A stretch of DNA of 64,000 nucleotides, from NCBI GenBank assembly GCA_037974965.1, contig JBBPFI010000012.1:1054001-1118000 (forward strand), written 5' to 3'. The stretch is from Dacryopinax spathularia (lineage: Eukaryota > Basidiomycota > Dacrymycetes > Dacrymycetales > Dacrymycetaceae). A program made the translations under genes and the position numbers. How positions within the stretch are numbered: position 1 is the first letter of the stretch; the number at the start of each line of letters is the position of its first letter. Positions 47,584 to 59,058 of the stretch are shown here, piece after piece. The notes below the pieces were generated by a model. It was not told the origin of the DNA. It worked only from the letters and a program-made list of their open reading frames with translations, and ran no database searches.

Positions 47584-50500
47584 ATGCCTGCGAGGCGCTC
47601 AACGGCCAATCGCATCACAGTGGCCCTCGTTGACTGCCCGCCCTTCATCTCTGGTTTGACTACTGTTTCCGTTGTGCCTGTGCCGTGTTCTGACATTGTG
47701 CATGTAGGAGCTGCATGCAACATCGACGCATGTGATTTTCGGACCGATTTCAAAGGACGCTGGCTGACCCACTGGTCGGCCCATCATGCTCTTTCGGTCA
47801 GCCTTCATTACATGAGCGAGGCGCACCCGGTCCTGCTTCACCGCCGTATGGAGTCTGATGACTTCTTGTGCCCGGAATGCAACTTCACTCATCAATCGGC
47901 GCACAGTCTTATGGATCACTTCAACCATCATCATTCGTCGGTAAAGAAGCCTTCTGGACGCATCCGCTTGCCTGGTCGTCGAGTCGCAGCTGACAACGCG
48001 TCGGCTTTTCCCGTTGTCCTCCGCACTGAGCTGGGCGAGGAGGAAACGGAGATGAAGGTCGACTCCCCTGTGTCTCCCTCGGATTTTGTGCCTGAGTCGC
48101 CCATCCCATCCCTTCACAGCAGCCCAGCACCCGTGGACGATCTCCCGATGTACTCCTCCGATGTGGTGCCTGAGTCGCCCCTCCCTGATCACGGCAGCCC
48201 GGGAACGATGTTGGAGGACAATCCGCCTGCGCTGTCCTTCGCGCATGTATCTGACCCACTCCGCGACTCCGTCGAAGGAACGGTAGATCCGATTTCGGAC
48301 CATTTCGACAACCGCCTTGCTTCTGAGCCCTTCCTCTCCCGATTAGGCCTCATGCACCATCCCGGCCTTCGTGCGGTGATATGCACTGGAGAAGACTGCG
48401 GATTTGTGGTATTGCCATCCGCCGTCCATCATCATATCCACCATGCACATAAGTATGGTTTTCGCATTTCGAAGCGCGAAGTGCTAGATGGCCTCGCCCC
48501 TTTTGGTCTGGCTGAGGACGGCGAAACCATCCGCGTGCCTGAAGGCCTTTGTCCGCGCATCGTGGGACTCAATGTCAAACGTGGCCTGCGTTGCCCCCTC
48601 TGCGGTTATCTCTGTGGCACCGAGGGAACTTTCAAGAAACACGTGCACGCGGCTCCCGATCATTCGCGATCCGTCGTACCGATCCCGGTTGCCCTGCAAA
48701 CACTCTTGCAAGGTGCGGCCTTCGCTATTTTGAAGTGCACCTTGGCCTGCCGACTGGCGAGATGGAAGGCGAAGATGCGAGTTCCATCTTCGAGGCGGAC
48801 TGGACTCGGTTGCAGCAGCGGGATGCCATCATTTCGCTTCCTCATTCGGACCGAGACTTGAACCCCCTGCTGGAGAAGCTGCGTTGGGCGCACCATTTGG
48901 AAGGCTATCCCGCTGGGGCCTTTGCCGCATTGGCCAAAATGCCAAACGCGGACGAGCCCGAAGGCGTGGGCTTCGTGGCATTGAAGACCATCGTGGAGCG
49001 CATGTATCGCCAGATGATGAGTGTGGTGCGCAATGGTGACACGCTCAGCCTGAAATGGGTCAAGAGCACCTCCGAGTGCGTTCCACCCCATGCGCTCAAA
49101 TTGTATTATTGAATGTCTTTTCAGGGAACCCGCCCTCCATGCTTTCGAACCCCACCAGACTCTGAAGGCGGGCGACCGGTGCGCGCACGCATTGCTGCGG
49201 CTGACCTGCTTCTGTTTGCGGACGAAACCGGCAGGTTACGCCCTCCCAACTACGGAAGCACAACATGAGGCCGTGGCACAGCTGCGCAAGGCGCTGCGGC
49301 ACGCGTTACGCAATGGTATGGAAGCTCTGAGTAACTCCATGTCTGAATCGAGCGCCTTGGACTCGCCGTTGCTTACTCTGTGGCTGGCGCTCATCCGCCA
49401 TGAGACCAGCGAGCGGACTGGCGATCCCTTCCCCCATGTGGTAGAGCGGTTTGTGATTTGTTGGTGTCTTCGCGAGGACGGGTCGTTTGAGTCTGCGGAA
49501 AGTGTCAGCCCCAAAATTGGTTACCTGAAGCATGCTTTTCGCGCGGTGATCTATGCGGCGGCTGAGGCGGAAGCGGAACGGGCCAACGAAACGATCTTCT
49601 CGTACGCAGCCCTTTCTTGCCTGCTCGCTCTGCGAAGTCTTATCGTGTTTCTTTTCAGGGTTATTCGACGAGAACGTCGTTGGCTTGTGCCGTACACACC
49701 TACGCCTTGGACGTCGATCACCCATGTTGGTGCCATTGCTGCTACCATTGCCGAACGGACCATGGCGGTCAGCCACGTGATGTGGATGGAGGGACGGCGC
49801 AAGATGTGCGTTGATGGCGTCCGAATCAGTGCAGACACGATCTCGACATCATGGCTCAAGCTACTTGGCGACCTTGAAACCGAATTCGATACCATGCTGG
49901 ATGGTGCCGGATCCGTTTGCGATCTGGACCCGAGCTACACTCACCTGGTGGACCCGCTGGAGTGCAATCGGGCATACCACTCTTTCCTGCTTGAGCCACA
50001 GAACCCGTTCGGTTCAGGGGATATGCGTCTTCTGCGCGCGTGGCTCGGGATGGCTTCCGGCCCGTACCACAATGGCACGGAAGACGGTGTTATTATTTGG
50101 CGCACCGGGCGTATGTATCACCTCCTCAAAACGTGTGCCACCTTTGAGCTTGGGTTATGGACGTTGTACACACTCGGATCAGGCCTACCGTCTCGGGCGG
50201 AAGAGGACGCCACTTTAAGCTTCTGTAACACGCCCGGCCACCCCAGCAACCTTCATTGGATTCCGACAGGCGAAGTCGATGACCCGGACGTTCATGGGCT
50301 CCTTTGCATCATTGGCGGATATCACAAGAACGCCCACCAGACCGGAGAGAATAAGGTGGTCATCAACGCCATGCCGCCCCGCCTTGGTCGCCTCTTTATC
50401 CGGTATGTCGCCTTCATGAAGCCAGTTCTGTACTATTTCTCGACGGTATTGGGCGCCAGTCCGAAGACGGTGGAGGCATACCGAACCCAACTATTTGTGG

Positions 50501-53214
50501 GTCTGAACGGGCATCTGGACGGGGAGGACCTCTCAAATGCCCTGCATGCGTTCAGCACGCGATGTTGGTCGGACGCGCTTGGGGTGCGAACATGGCGTCA
50601 TGCCGCGACCGCATGGGCGCGTGAACACATCAAGACGCAAGACATTGTGGACCTGGTCGAGGCCCTCGTGGATCTCCAGTCCGGGCACTCCGCCACCACC
50701 GCTGATCGTATCTATGGGTTGACGGCGGGTTCTTTCCGTCACCTTTCTGATACCCATCTCCGAGGATCGTTGCGGATCAGTCTCTTTTGGGCGGCGTCCT
50801 TCGGGATCGGCCCTGGCCCTCGGTCCTCTCAGCCTAGCGCGGTCATCCGTTTGCCGACGCACGAGGGATCTAAGGCGGCCTCGTTCACGCTTGAAACACT
50901 TGTGGACGCGATCTCGCAGCGACTGGATGCACGTGAGGTCTCTCGTCTTGGAGAAGCCTTCGGGGAAGCCCTTGCACCCTTTGCGCGGCAGTTGGAGACG
51001 ATTTCGGCCCATGCACACGTCCGTCCCCTGACGCCTCTGCCTGGTGACTTTGCGCATCTCGCACTACTCCGTCGAGTGTTGGGGCAGCCCGATGCATCCT
51101 TCCGACCAGGTCAAGGGCCGCTTCTCGCGGAAGCGTTTGCGCGCAAGCACTCGCTGCTTGTCGCCCTGCCGACAAGCGCCGGAAAGTCCATGAGCGTCTT
51201 CCTGCCGGCGGCGAGCAGTGCCGAGCAGGGAATGACCACCGTGGTCGTGATGCCACTGCTTGCCTCCATTGAGGATGCACTCCACCGCGGATCACGGCTT
51301 GGTGTTACAACCGCCGCATATGATCCTGTCATGACATTGAACGCCGTCCCCCAAGTCCTCCTAATGACTCCGGAGGCGTTCGGAAGCAGCGCGGCGCTTG
51401 CCTTTGTTCGGAGTTTATCGGCGTCGTGTCGTCTCTCTCGCATTGTGTTCGACGAGGCCCACCATGTCATCACCTCGGAGGGCTGGAGGAACGTCACGCG
51501 GCCGATGCAACATCTGCATGATGTGCCGTGCCCAAAGATTGCCATGTCGGCCACGATACCCTATGCGGCACGCCCGTATGTGCAAGCCCAGCTTGGGCTG
51601 CTGACCCCGGTCTGGGTGAGCGACGTGACGGTGCGGACCAACCTGGAAAGGAGGGCACTGCGCGTGGGCAAGGATGAGCTGGTGAACGCGGTTGTCGCCG
51701 CTGTGCGTCTTGCTGCCGCCAAACTGGGGCCGGACGGTCGCGGCATCGTGTATTGCGTGAGCAAGTCGATGACCGAGTTGCTCACGCGCGCGCTGAGTGA
51801 GGCTCAAGATGTCTCCGCGGTGTACTACCATGCGGGCTTGAATTCGCAACAACGCAAGGCGCTTTTTGAGGACTGGTGTGCTGGTACATCGCCAGTGATC
51901 GTCTGCACCACTGCATTCGGAGAAGCCGTCGATGTTGGCGCCGTTCGCTTTGTCATCCATGCCGAGTCCCCTCGTTGCCTCATTGACAAGGTCCAGCAGG
52001 ACGGACGCGCTGGCCGGGATGGGCGTCCGTCTTTGGTGTACACCATTTACAGCCACCCGCCTCCGGAGCACGCCGCCGGACTACCGGATCATGCGGGATG
52101 CAGAGCCATGCGCGCCTGGCTGCAGGCCCACACCCAAGGACGGTGTCTGGTGGCGGTGGAATCCGATTTCCTGGACGGTGCTCCTCGCACGTGTGTGGAC
52201 TTGGGATCTACGCCGTGTCAAAGTTGCTGTGGGTCGGTTTTGGGGGATGGCGTGCTGGGAGATTGGGTGAGGCCCCTTGCGATCCCCACCGCCCCTATCC
52301 CGAAAGGCAGCATCGAAGTCGCCCCGTCACCTAGCTATCCAATGGACGACGATCCGGCTTACATGGCGGAAGTGGGCGCGATCATGGACCGTGTCGAAAC
52401 CGCCGCGCTCCCACAGGAGAGCAGGCGAAGAAGTAACGCTTCTTTTTCCCCCCACGTGACCACTGCTTCGCCGGAGCCGTCCTTGATCTCCACGGGGAGC
52501 CGTCGAACACTCCAATCGACTACATCCGGTGCCCGGCATGTAGCATCGTCCTACCCTACCCCCGCACCTTCCTCACGTGCGTCTTCTTCCACTGATCGCC
52601 GTGTGGCCACGGTCCCTCGGCCCGCACTCAGCGTGGGTCCCTACGTCGATGCTGAGGTGGCGATGCGCCGTCGGCGGGAGAAATCTGCCGTGGCGGTGGC
52701 GCTCCATCGCGCGCTGGTATCGACCGAGGCGACGTGCCCGCACTGTTGGTTCCATGATCCGGCACGTCCCGGACATCATGGGCTTTTTTCTTGCCCATCC
52801 ATGGCACGCCAGAAGAACGTGTACTCAACCTTCCGAAACGCACTGCAACAAGGTTATCCGCCATTGTCGGACGTTTGCACGCGTTGCTTGCTTCCCAATT
52901 GGTCACCAGAGTTCCATTCAGACCGCACTTGCCTCATGAGCGACACCGCTTGCACGATTGCATTCCTGCTCCACACGAATGTGGATTGGTTTGAGCGCGT
53001 GGCGCGCGCCTTCGAGCCGCGGATGAGCGAGGCAGAACGAGCGCTTTACCCACAGGCTTGGGTGGATCCGCAGCAGTTTGCCCGCTGGCTCGGTCACCAT
53101 GAAGGTGGCGTCGTCTGGGTCATGCCGTGCCTGATGGAGGTATGCAGCTGGTTCGTGCAAGAGAAGGATCGCATCCACACAGCAGACGCCATGCAACCTT
53201 CGTCCTCGTCGTAG
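47584..53214 (+). CDS. C2H2 finger - tyrosine-recombinase-like - RecQ helicase fusion, 1,822 aa
   Basis: Exons 47584-48712, 48769-49075, 49125-49601 and 49659-53214. Residues about 45-375 hold finger-like Cys/His groups: FLCPECNFTHQSAHSLMDHF, VICTGEDCGFVVLPSAVHHH and RCPLCGYLCGTEGTFKKHV, resembling fungal DUF3505-type regions. Residues about 770-1000 show the tyrosine-recombinase order: GSGLPSRAEE (Arg 817), GYHKN (Lys 861), VRTWRHAATA (Arg 951, His 952), LQSGHS (His 981) and DRIYG (Tyr 990); the His-to-Tyr distance of 9 equals that in XerD. From about 1115 comes a RecQ-type helicase: LPTSAGKS (Lys 1147), VFDEAHH (Asp 1236), AMSATIP and QDGRAGRDG. The C terminus has CPHCWFHD...GLFSCPS and CTRCLLPNW...DRTCLM Cys/His clusters. 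Fungal telomere-linked RecQ helicases share part of this architecture. Function here is unknown. Confidence 0.87.
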
Positions 53215-53343
53215 CTCCCATGCTTCCCTTTCTTATTTGGAACATTCTGCCGCCTTTCTCCTCTTAATCCCTTATGTTATCTAGTTTGCCGTCTACCCTT
53301 GACAAAAACCGGGTGTATTTAGCATCCGTCCACCTCTGCCGCG

Positions 53344-53350
53344 TATATAG
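53344..53350 (+). promoter_or_regulatory. TATA box of the small third gene
   Basis: TATATAG lies 93 bp before the ATG at 53437. Confidence 0.5.
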
Positions 53351-53436
53351 AGGCCTGTTGGGGCTCAGATTGTCCCCCCATCCTTTACCACTGCTCTGGA
53401 AACCCCCCCTCCACGATCGCTTGAAACCCCTGCACG

Positions 53437-53992
53437 ATGAAATACTGGTAAGTCGCGGCTTCTATAATCTGAGGTGGGCTTCTCTCATGTGCCTGCTAGG
53501 CACCGCCTCGATCTCCCGTATGTTGGCGGGTTTTACTTGCCGAATGAAGCGTGGATTTCTTGGCTTCGTTCGCCTCCTGCGCAAGGGAAGATGATTTTAC
53601 CTGCAAGTACCGTCGATGCGGCGGCGACCGGCCCATTGCACCAGCGCCTCACTCTTGCCGCACTCACGGAATACATCGTCCAAGCCAACTCGGACTACGA
53701 TGCCATGGTCGTCCCGATTTTGGAACAGCAGCCGAATGGCCCCATTCCCGGGGGCGAAACCGACTTCCAAGGCATTATGTTGCTTGTGATCATCTCTCCC
53801 ATCCGTGAGGAGATAGAGGTGGATGAGGATATCAAGAACATTCGGGTTGCGCTGGAACGTCAGCTTGGGGTCAAGTTGAGCTGGATGGTTGCCGACCCCT
53901 TGCTGCCTGTTCTGGAAAACAGCGAGTCGACCGGCGGTTTAGAAAGAGAGGCGGCACCGTGCTGGACCCTGCATGCAGACATTCTGGCGTGA
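53437..53992 (+). CDS. Small hypothetical protein, third gene of the helicase module
   Basis: An 11-nt first coding exon (53437-53447), a 52-nt intron with GTAAGT donor (53448-53499) and exon 2 (53500-53992) give 167 residues: MKYWHRLDLPYVGGFYLPNEAW... The protein has a mixed alpha/beta look (LTLAALTEYIVQANSDYDAMVVPILEQQ, then FQGIMLLVIISPIREEIEVDEDIKNIRVALERQLGVKLSWMV) and no recognised family. It follows the RecQ stop by 222 bp in the same direction with its own TATA box. Its link to the helicases is by position only. Confidence 0.65.
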
Positions 53993-54478
53993 TTTTCCCG
54001 CACATCTTCCCTGTTTTTCTTCCCTGCCTGTATCCGCATGCTCCGTAGGGCAGTCGACCATACGCTTGCAATACGATAGTCCTAATAATATAGTCTGGTG
54101 AGCGGTAGTACCATTACACATTTTCAAGAAATGTTTCCAAACGGTCTGAAAGGGCCCATAAGTGAAAGCAAGGGATATAGTTCCATGATTTAAAAGGAAC
54201 TAGGGTTTGGGAAACAAGCAAACAACGTCTTTCCCCTCATATGAAAGTGCGCATATAAATAAGGAGGCCAGAGAAGGAAATCGCTGGAGCACAGCGAGAG
54301 GCAGAAAGAAAACATGTTGAATTAGATTTACACCACATTGTAAGTCATATGAACATGATTACCTAGCCATGCTTCAGAAGGGAACATGTTAAAGGAGAGG
54401 CAAGCAACTGAAATGAGGATCTGCGCGGGGGCGATACTGATGAATCATGGGGGATATGGCCAAAAGACTTTCACCTTT

Positions 54479-54566
54479 GGCAGTTTGGTTCAGTTGGTTG
54501 ACGCTCGACTTGCAGAAGTCTTGTAATCGATAGAGCGGAGGTTGTTTGTTCAATTCCCGCTGCAGG
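54479..54566 (+). ncRNA. tRNA-like sequence, probably a SINE head or tRNA pseudogene
   Basis: An A-box-like TGGTTCAGTTGG (54486-54497) and a B-box-like GTTCAATTCC (54548-54557) stand about 51 bp apart, as in polymerase III internal promoters. GGCAG and CTGC at the ends can form part of an acceptor stem, but the T-stem is imperfect and the anticodon arm is longer than normal. I cannot assign an anticodon with confidence, so a decayed tRNA or tRNA-derived SINE fits best. Confidence 0.45.
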
Positions 54567-56448
54567 GGTTTCCTTCCATTTAAATGTGGAATACGCCCAC
54601 GCCACTGACGCGCTTCCTCCTGCGGAGGACGGAGCTGTCCGGGGACCCGGAGGTCCCTGTGTCCACGGTAATAAGTGGACCGTCAGTGTGTGTCTGGTCA
54701 CCACGACTGAATCGATGTCAAAGGGAGTTTTGCTTTTTGAATGTATGAGTCGTCTTGATAGTCGTGACCGGGCAAGTTTGAATACCCGCGGAGGTAGACA
54801 TCCACTCCGGGTGAATCAAAAGATTGCGGCGGACCGGGAAGGTCGGAACGAAGAACAAGCAGCGCATCGGGGCCGGCGGGCTACGGTTGGCACAGTATGT
54901 GGGAATAGGCCGGCGGGAGAACCTTATAGGTGGGACGGACAGTCGGAGGAAAGAGCGTTTATTTTTGAACAAGACCAATGTGGGACCAGGGGCCAATGGC
55001 CGAAGAAGCCGGCTGAACGGGAGGGGAAGCAGGGCCGGTCGGACAGCCTTTTATGCTAACTCGGGCAAAGAGAGTAGGAGGCGGCGTACAGAGGAAGCTC
55101 ATGTGGGGCCGAACTGCGATCCGGTCAGCATGTACCGGTCATCAAGGCCCGCCAGACTCGGGCAAGGGTCGGACGTGCGCGGAGGGCCGGTGACGAAGGA
55201 AAATGACGCGGCACGTGAAACCGGGAGCTGTGGGTTGAAAGCCTGCGGGCGGAGTGACGGCGACGTCGAGCGGTGAGCAGGGACGGAAGCCTCATGGGCA
55301 TAAGCTGGAGAACTCGGACCAGAGGGTGGAGATGCCAGACCAGGGGCCGGGGAGCACAGACCGGAGGCCGCAGAACTCAGGCCGCGGCCGAAGAAGGGCG
55401 ACCCCGGTCCTCAGCGGCGTACCTGGAATCAACGGTCATTTGCTGGTTGCAGTTGGCGGTCGGGGACCGCCGGCCTGCTAACTGCACGGCAGTCGGTAAT
55501 CGGTCGACGTGGACCGGTCAACAGGGCGGTCAGCAGGGTGGGAGGCCAGATAACTCGGGGAATTCCAGGCAGCGGACTCTGAGCTGAATGAAGAGGGCAG
55601 GTGAGGTGCGGGGTTGAAGGGTACCGGCCGAAGAAGGGCCATGTCGATTGGTGACTGGAATGGAAGCCTCATGGGCAGAGGCTACAGATCGAAGAGCAGA
55701 CGCCGGGGACGAGAGACCGGCGGCCGCAGGCCGCAGGCCTGCGGGCCGGGCGCGGGGGGTCGTGGACGGGAAGGGAGGCCGGGGACGGGAGACCGGAGGC
55801 CGGAGACGAAACGCCGGAAGCTGCCGGCTGAGCCGGAGACCGTTCCCCGCGCGCAGGCTGCCCATCGCAGAGCGGCAATCATAAACCCGCGACTTGCAGT
55901 TGCCGAGCGGCAACCAGCGGCCCGCGACAGGCACCGGCGAACGGCAATCGGTATATGTAGACAGGCCAACCAGGGCCACCCGAAGAGCAGGAGGGGAGAT
56001 AACTCCGTGAATTGTAGCCAAGAGGCCCTTGATGGTATGAGCGATAAGAAGGAAGCACGCTGTTGCCCATGTGAGGGGGCAATGCTCAACATAAGGATTT
56101 GGGCCCGGTGCGCACGGGCAGTTGGAAACGGTTTCGGCGATCCAGTCTAACACCACCCATGTAAGTAACTTCAATGTAATCGGGTTTTTCTAGAAAGTGG
56201 AACAAAGCGGTGGCCGACATCAAGCACGGCTGGCCGGTCCCTATTGAGTACTTTGTTGACCGGTACATGTGCTGTGTCGGGAGGTGGCAGGTGGGTCGCA
56301 TGTGGAGTATCACGTGAGCGAACGAGAGGAAGCTTGTCAGAGGAACACTAGGGCCTCCCTCGGAGCTCTCCTTTTTATCACTCCTGCAGTTTTCCCGCCT
56401 TTCTCTCGCTTTTCTGTGGAAGTTTTTTCTTCTCCCAGGCAACAAACT
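54567..56448. other. GC-rich, low-complexity intergenic stretch
   Basis: Dense in GGCCGG, GGGACC and CCGGAG words on one strand, especially 55,250-55,950, with imperfect internal repeats (GGAGACCGGAGGCCG-like). Long open frames here reflect base composition, not a gene. No protein family or terminal repeat was recognised. Confidence 0.4.
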
Positions 56449-57505
56449 ATGCAACGACAACAGCATCATTCCGACCGGCATTTCATGCGAAGGCGAAAGG
56501 TCGCTATCGGCGGCACCAGTCTTCCAAATGAGATCCTGTTGCACATCATGGAGATGGCAGCAAGCGACAAGGTGAAAGGGGAAACCCTCTGTACGTTATG
56601 CAGGGCCTGGTCGCTTGGTTGTTATGTTGCAAGGAAGGAGCTCTATCGTGACCCCGGTCGTTTTCTGGGACGGCCGCCGAGGACCATGCGGCTGTGGAAA
56701 CTGTTCCGGGCCCTTTTGGGACCAAACGGTGATGAATTGAGAAGACTCGTCCAGCAGTTCAACATCATGCTTCCGCATGACTTCGGAGCGAATGGGGAGA
56801 ACGGATGGGCCTATCTGGAAGACTGTGCGGTCGTCCTCGGATCTCTACCTTGTCTTCGGCAGCTGTCGATCGATTGCGACTTCAGACCCGGTGCTGCGAA
56901 GCAACTTGTGAAGCATGCAATCCAGAAGGAACACGCTCTGGAGCAGTTCTTGGGGCCATTGGATGTAGCCCGAGAGCTACTCTCTGTATGGAGTGCTCGT
57001 GACTTGATGCTCACCGATTTGATATCATCCGGCGGACACATCGGCCGAGCCGCGACCCCCCTGGAGAGAAACTTCGCGGACCTGGTGGAAGATCTCTCAG
57101 TCACTGTTTCGAAACCGAGCAGCTTCCTACGTCATTCCGCGAAGCTCTTTCCTTCTCGATTTCCGCGACTGCGATGCCTCAGGTTGATCATTATGGAATG
57201 GGGTGCGTCTGTAGGTGATGGTTGATTTGACATGCCACAGCACTCATGCTCACCTGACTCAGTCTCGGGCAGACCTCCAGTCGAAGTCACTGGGAACAAT
57301 GTTGGCCTGGCTTGGGCCAATCCGGGTTCTATATCTCAATCCTGTCAAGAAGATCACGGCGGCGGAGGTGGAAATTGTCGGCCCCGCCTTGTTGAGCAAC
57401 GTTCCTGGCTTGAGTTTGGTGAGGACGGGAAACTGGGCATGTTCTGTGTTGGACGGCGGAAAGGCGCTGATGGCAGGAACGGAGCAGGAATGTACCAACT
57501 TTTGA
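56449..57505 (+). CDS. F-box-like protein
   Basis: Exons 56449-57210 and 57263-57505 (donor GTAGGT, 52-nt intron) give 334 residues beginning MQRQQHHSDRHFMRRRKV. The stretch TSLPNEILLHIMEMAASDKVKGETLCTLCRAWSLGCYVARKELYRD follows the F-box pattern (LPxEIL..I......L..L..VCR.W) used to bind Skp1 in SCF ubiquitin ligases. The rest is helical with Leu-rich segments (LPCLRQLSIDCDF, FPRLRCLRLIIMEW) like fungal F-box/LRR-type proteins. An in-frame ATG at 56269 would add 60 residues with no F-box character; I prefer 56449. Such proteins are strongly expanded in Agaricomycetes. Confidence 0.7.
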
Positions 57506-57944
57506 TGGCGGAGCCCTGATCACATGTGAAGAACGTGGTGGAGTAATTTGTTTGTATTAATGAGCGACTGGACCTGGTGTCGCCCTCAGTTCATCCCTAG
57601 CGTATACGGAGGCGGAAGGAGCACAAGTGAGCCAGGGGTGAAGACAGACCTCAGCGGGTCGCACGGGCTGAAGTGGAAACGGCAACTTCGGACTAAATCC
57701 AATTGTTGTTTCGACACTGCGGTATAGAAAGAGAAATTGGCGGGTGGCGCATAAGTCGATGAGAACAAATACGTTTAAGTCTAGGTTTGCAGTGGTCTCG
57801 AAGACAACATAGCCTTCTTTGTTTGTCTTAGGAGGCCGGCGAGGCGCACAACTCATTTCCAACAGTGAGAAGCGGGTGTCTCGACTCTCCGGAGACACCC
57901 GGAGGCACACCGGAGCTAGGGCATGAAATTGCTCTGGGACCAGA

Positions 57945-58345
57945 CTGCCGCGATCATTGGTCGGTGGTGATGGTTTCGTTCAGCCGAGGGACCGACCAGC
58001 GAACCAGGACCTATCGGTTCTGTAAGGGCAGCACCGTCTTCAACCGGTCCAGGACGGGTCTCAACAACACGTGCCCAATTGTATGGAATGGACGTGGATG
58101 ACGTAATATACAATCGAGGCTTGATGCCGCTGCAACAACAAGTTGTGGGACGGCTCATGCTGTTCTTTGCGGAGCAGCATTATACTCTCTTCGGTCCTCG
58201 TTTACTTGCAGGAGTATCTCAATCTTGGTGGGGCAAACACAATGTGGAAGGGACGAAACCGGGACCGGTCCAACACCGGACCCAACCGGGACCGAGACAC
58301 TGAAGGACCATGTACCCGTTTTGCTGGAAAACAAGAACCGGTTCG
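57945..58345 (-). repeat. ACCGGT-rich dispersed repeat, copy A (reverse)
   Basis: On the - strand it reads GAACCGGTTCTTGTTTTCCA (58325-58344), then GGTCCTTCAGTGTCTCGG, CACATTGTGTTTG, and later TGTATATTACGTCATCCACG. The same blocks in the same order occur on the + strand at 61,120-61,400. No open frame. Confidence 0.6.
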
Positions 58346-58617
58346 TTGCTGGACCGGACAGAAGACGACCGATGCCATACGTAGCCTAGACGGAGCTGGT
58401 CAAGGTTCAGAGGTGTTCATCTCCGGGCTTTCAGAGGAAGGGGGCGAAGCAAAGATGGGCCCAAGCGGACAGTGCGGAAGGGGCCGGTCGGCTGTTACCT
58501 ACATATTGGGGACCCTTTACTTCTGCAGCCGTGGAGACCATTCTGTGGCATACAACCAGTGAAGTTCACCTTCCCGACACAATCCGATTCCTCCCTTCAC
58601 CTGTCTGACCTGGGACC

Positions 58618-59058
58618 ATGCCTTCCCGACGTCGTTCAACCATCTGTGAGTCATGCCTTCCACCCTCACCTTGCCTTCCTCTGCTGAGTATGTATTTAGC
58701 GTGGTGCTACCTAGCTACCGCCCATCATTTGATTTGGCGTCGCCTCGTCCTAGTAGTTCGCCGCACTCTGCCTCACCGATCGTCCAAGGCGATGTTAAAA
58801 ATGCTTTCACTTCTCCGCCTCCGATTTGTCTCCAGGGCGCAACAGCGGGCTGAAGAAGACGGTCCCACACCGTCGCTAGAAGAGCTGTCACGGTTCGACT
58901 GCTGGCACTATACCTTCTCCATTGCTTGCCGAGAGGCATTGTTCGTGCGAGGACATGCCGGAATCCTTAACCGACTGGACCGCTCTCTGTTAACTTACGA
59001 CGCTTCCATGGACCGCCTCTTTCTACAAGCTGCGGAACTCCCGGTCCTCCTTCGGTAA
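58618..59058 (+). CDS. Possible small hypothetical gene
   Basis: A 146-codon open frame with a helical, Arg/Leu-rich second half (ALFVRGHAGILNRLDRSLLT, MDRLFLQAAELPVLLR). No family was recognised. It lies in repeat-rich DNA, and a GTGAGT donor at 58646 may mean the 5' part is not coded as read. Support is weak. Confidence 0.25.
   Translation: MPSRRRSTICESCLPPSPCLPLLSMYLAWCYLATAHHLIWRRLVLVVRRTLPHRSSKAMLKMLSLLRLRFVSRAQQRAEEDGPTPSLEELSRFDCWHYTFSIACREALFVRGHAGILNRLDRSLLTYDASMDRLFLQAAELPVLLR

Larger units (their letters stand above)
43805..51997 (+). repeat. Second copy of the 8,193-bp tandem duplication
   Basis: Carries a SNF2 fragment lacking its N terminus, the intergenic repeats, and the RecQ gene up to motif VI, then runs into unique sequence that completes the RecQ gene. 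Confidence 0.95.

Noticed and set aside
55530-56174. Open frames of 130-210 codons in the GC-rich stretch
   Set aside because: Overlapping frames on both strands with biased, repetitive composition and no family motifs suggest a composition effect.
57203-57262. Alternative F-box intron using the GTGCGT donor at 57203
   Set aside because: It leads into a Gly/Arg-rich frame. The GTAGGT donor at 57211 keeps a protein-like, helical C terminus.
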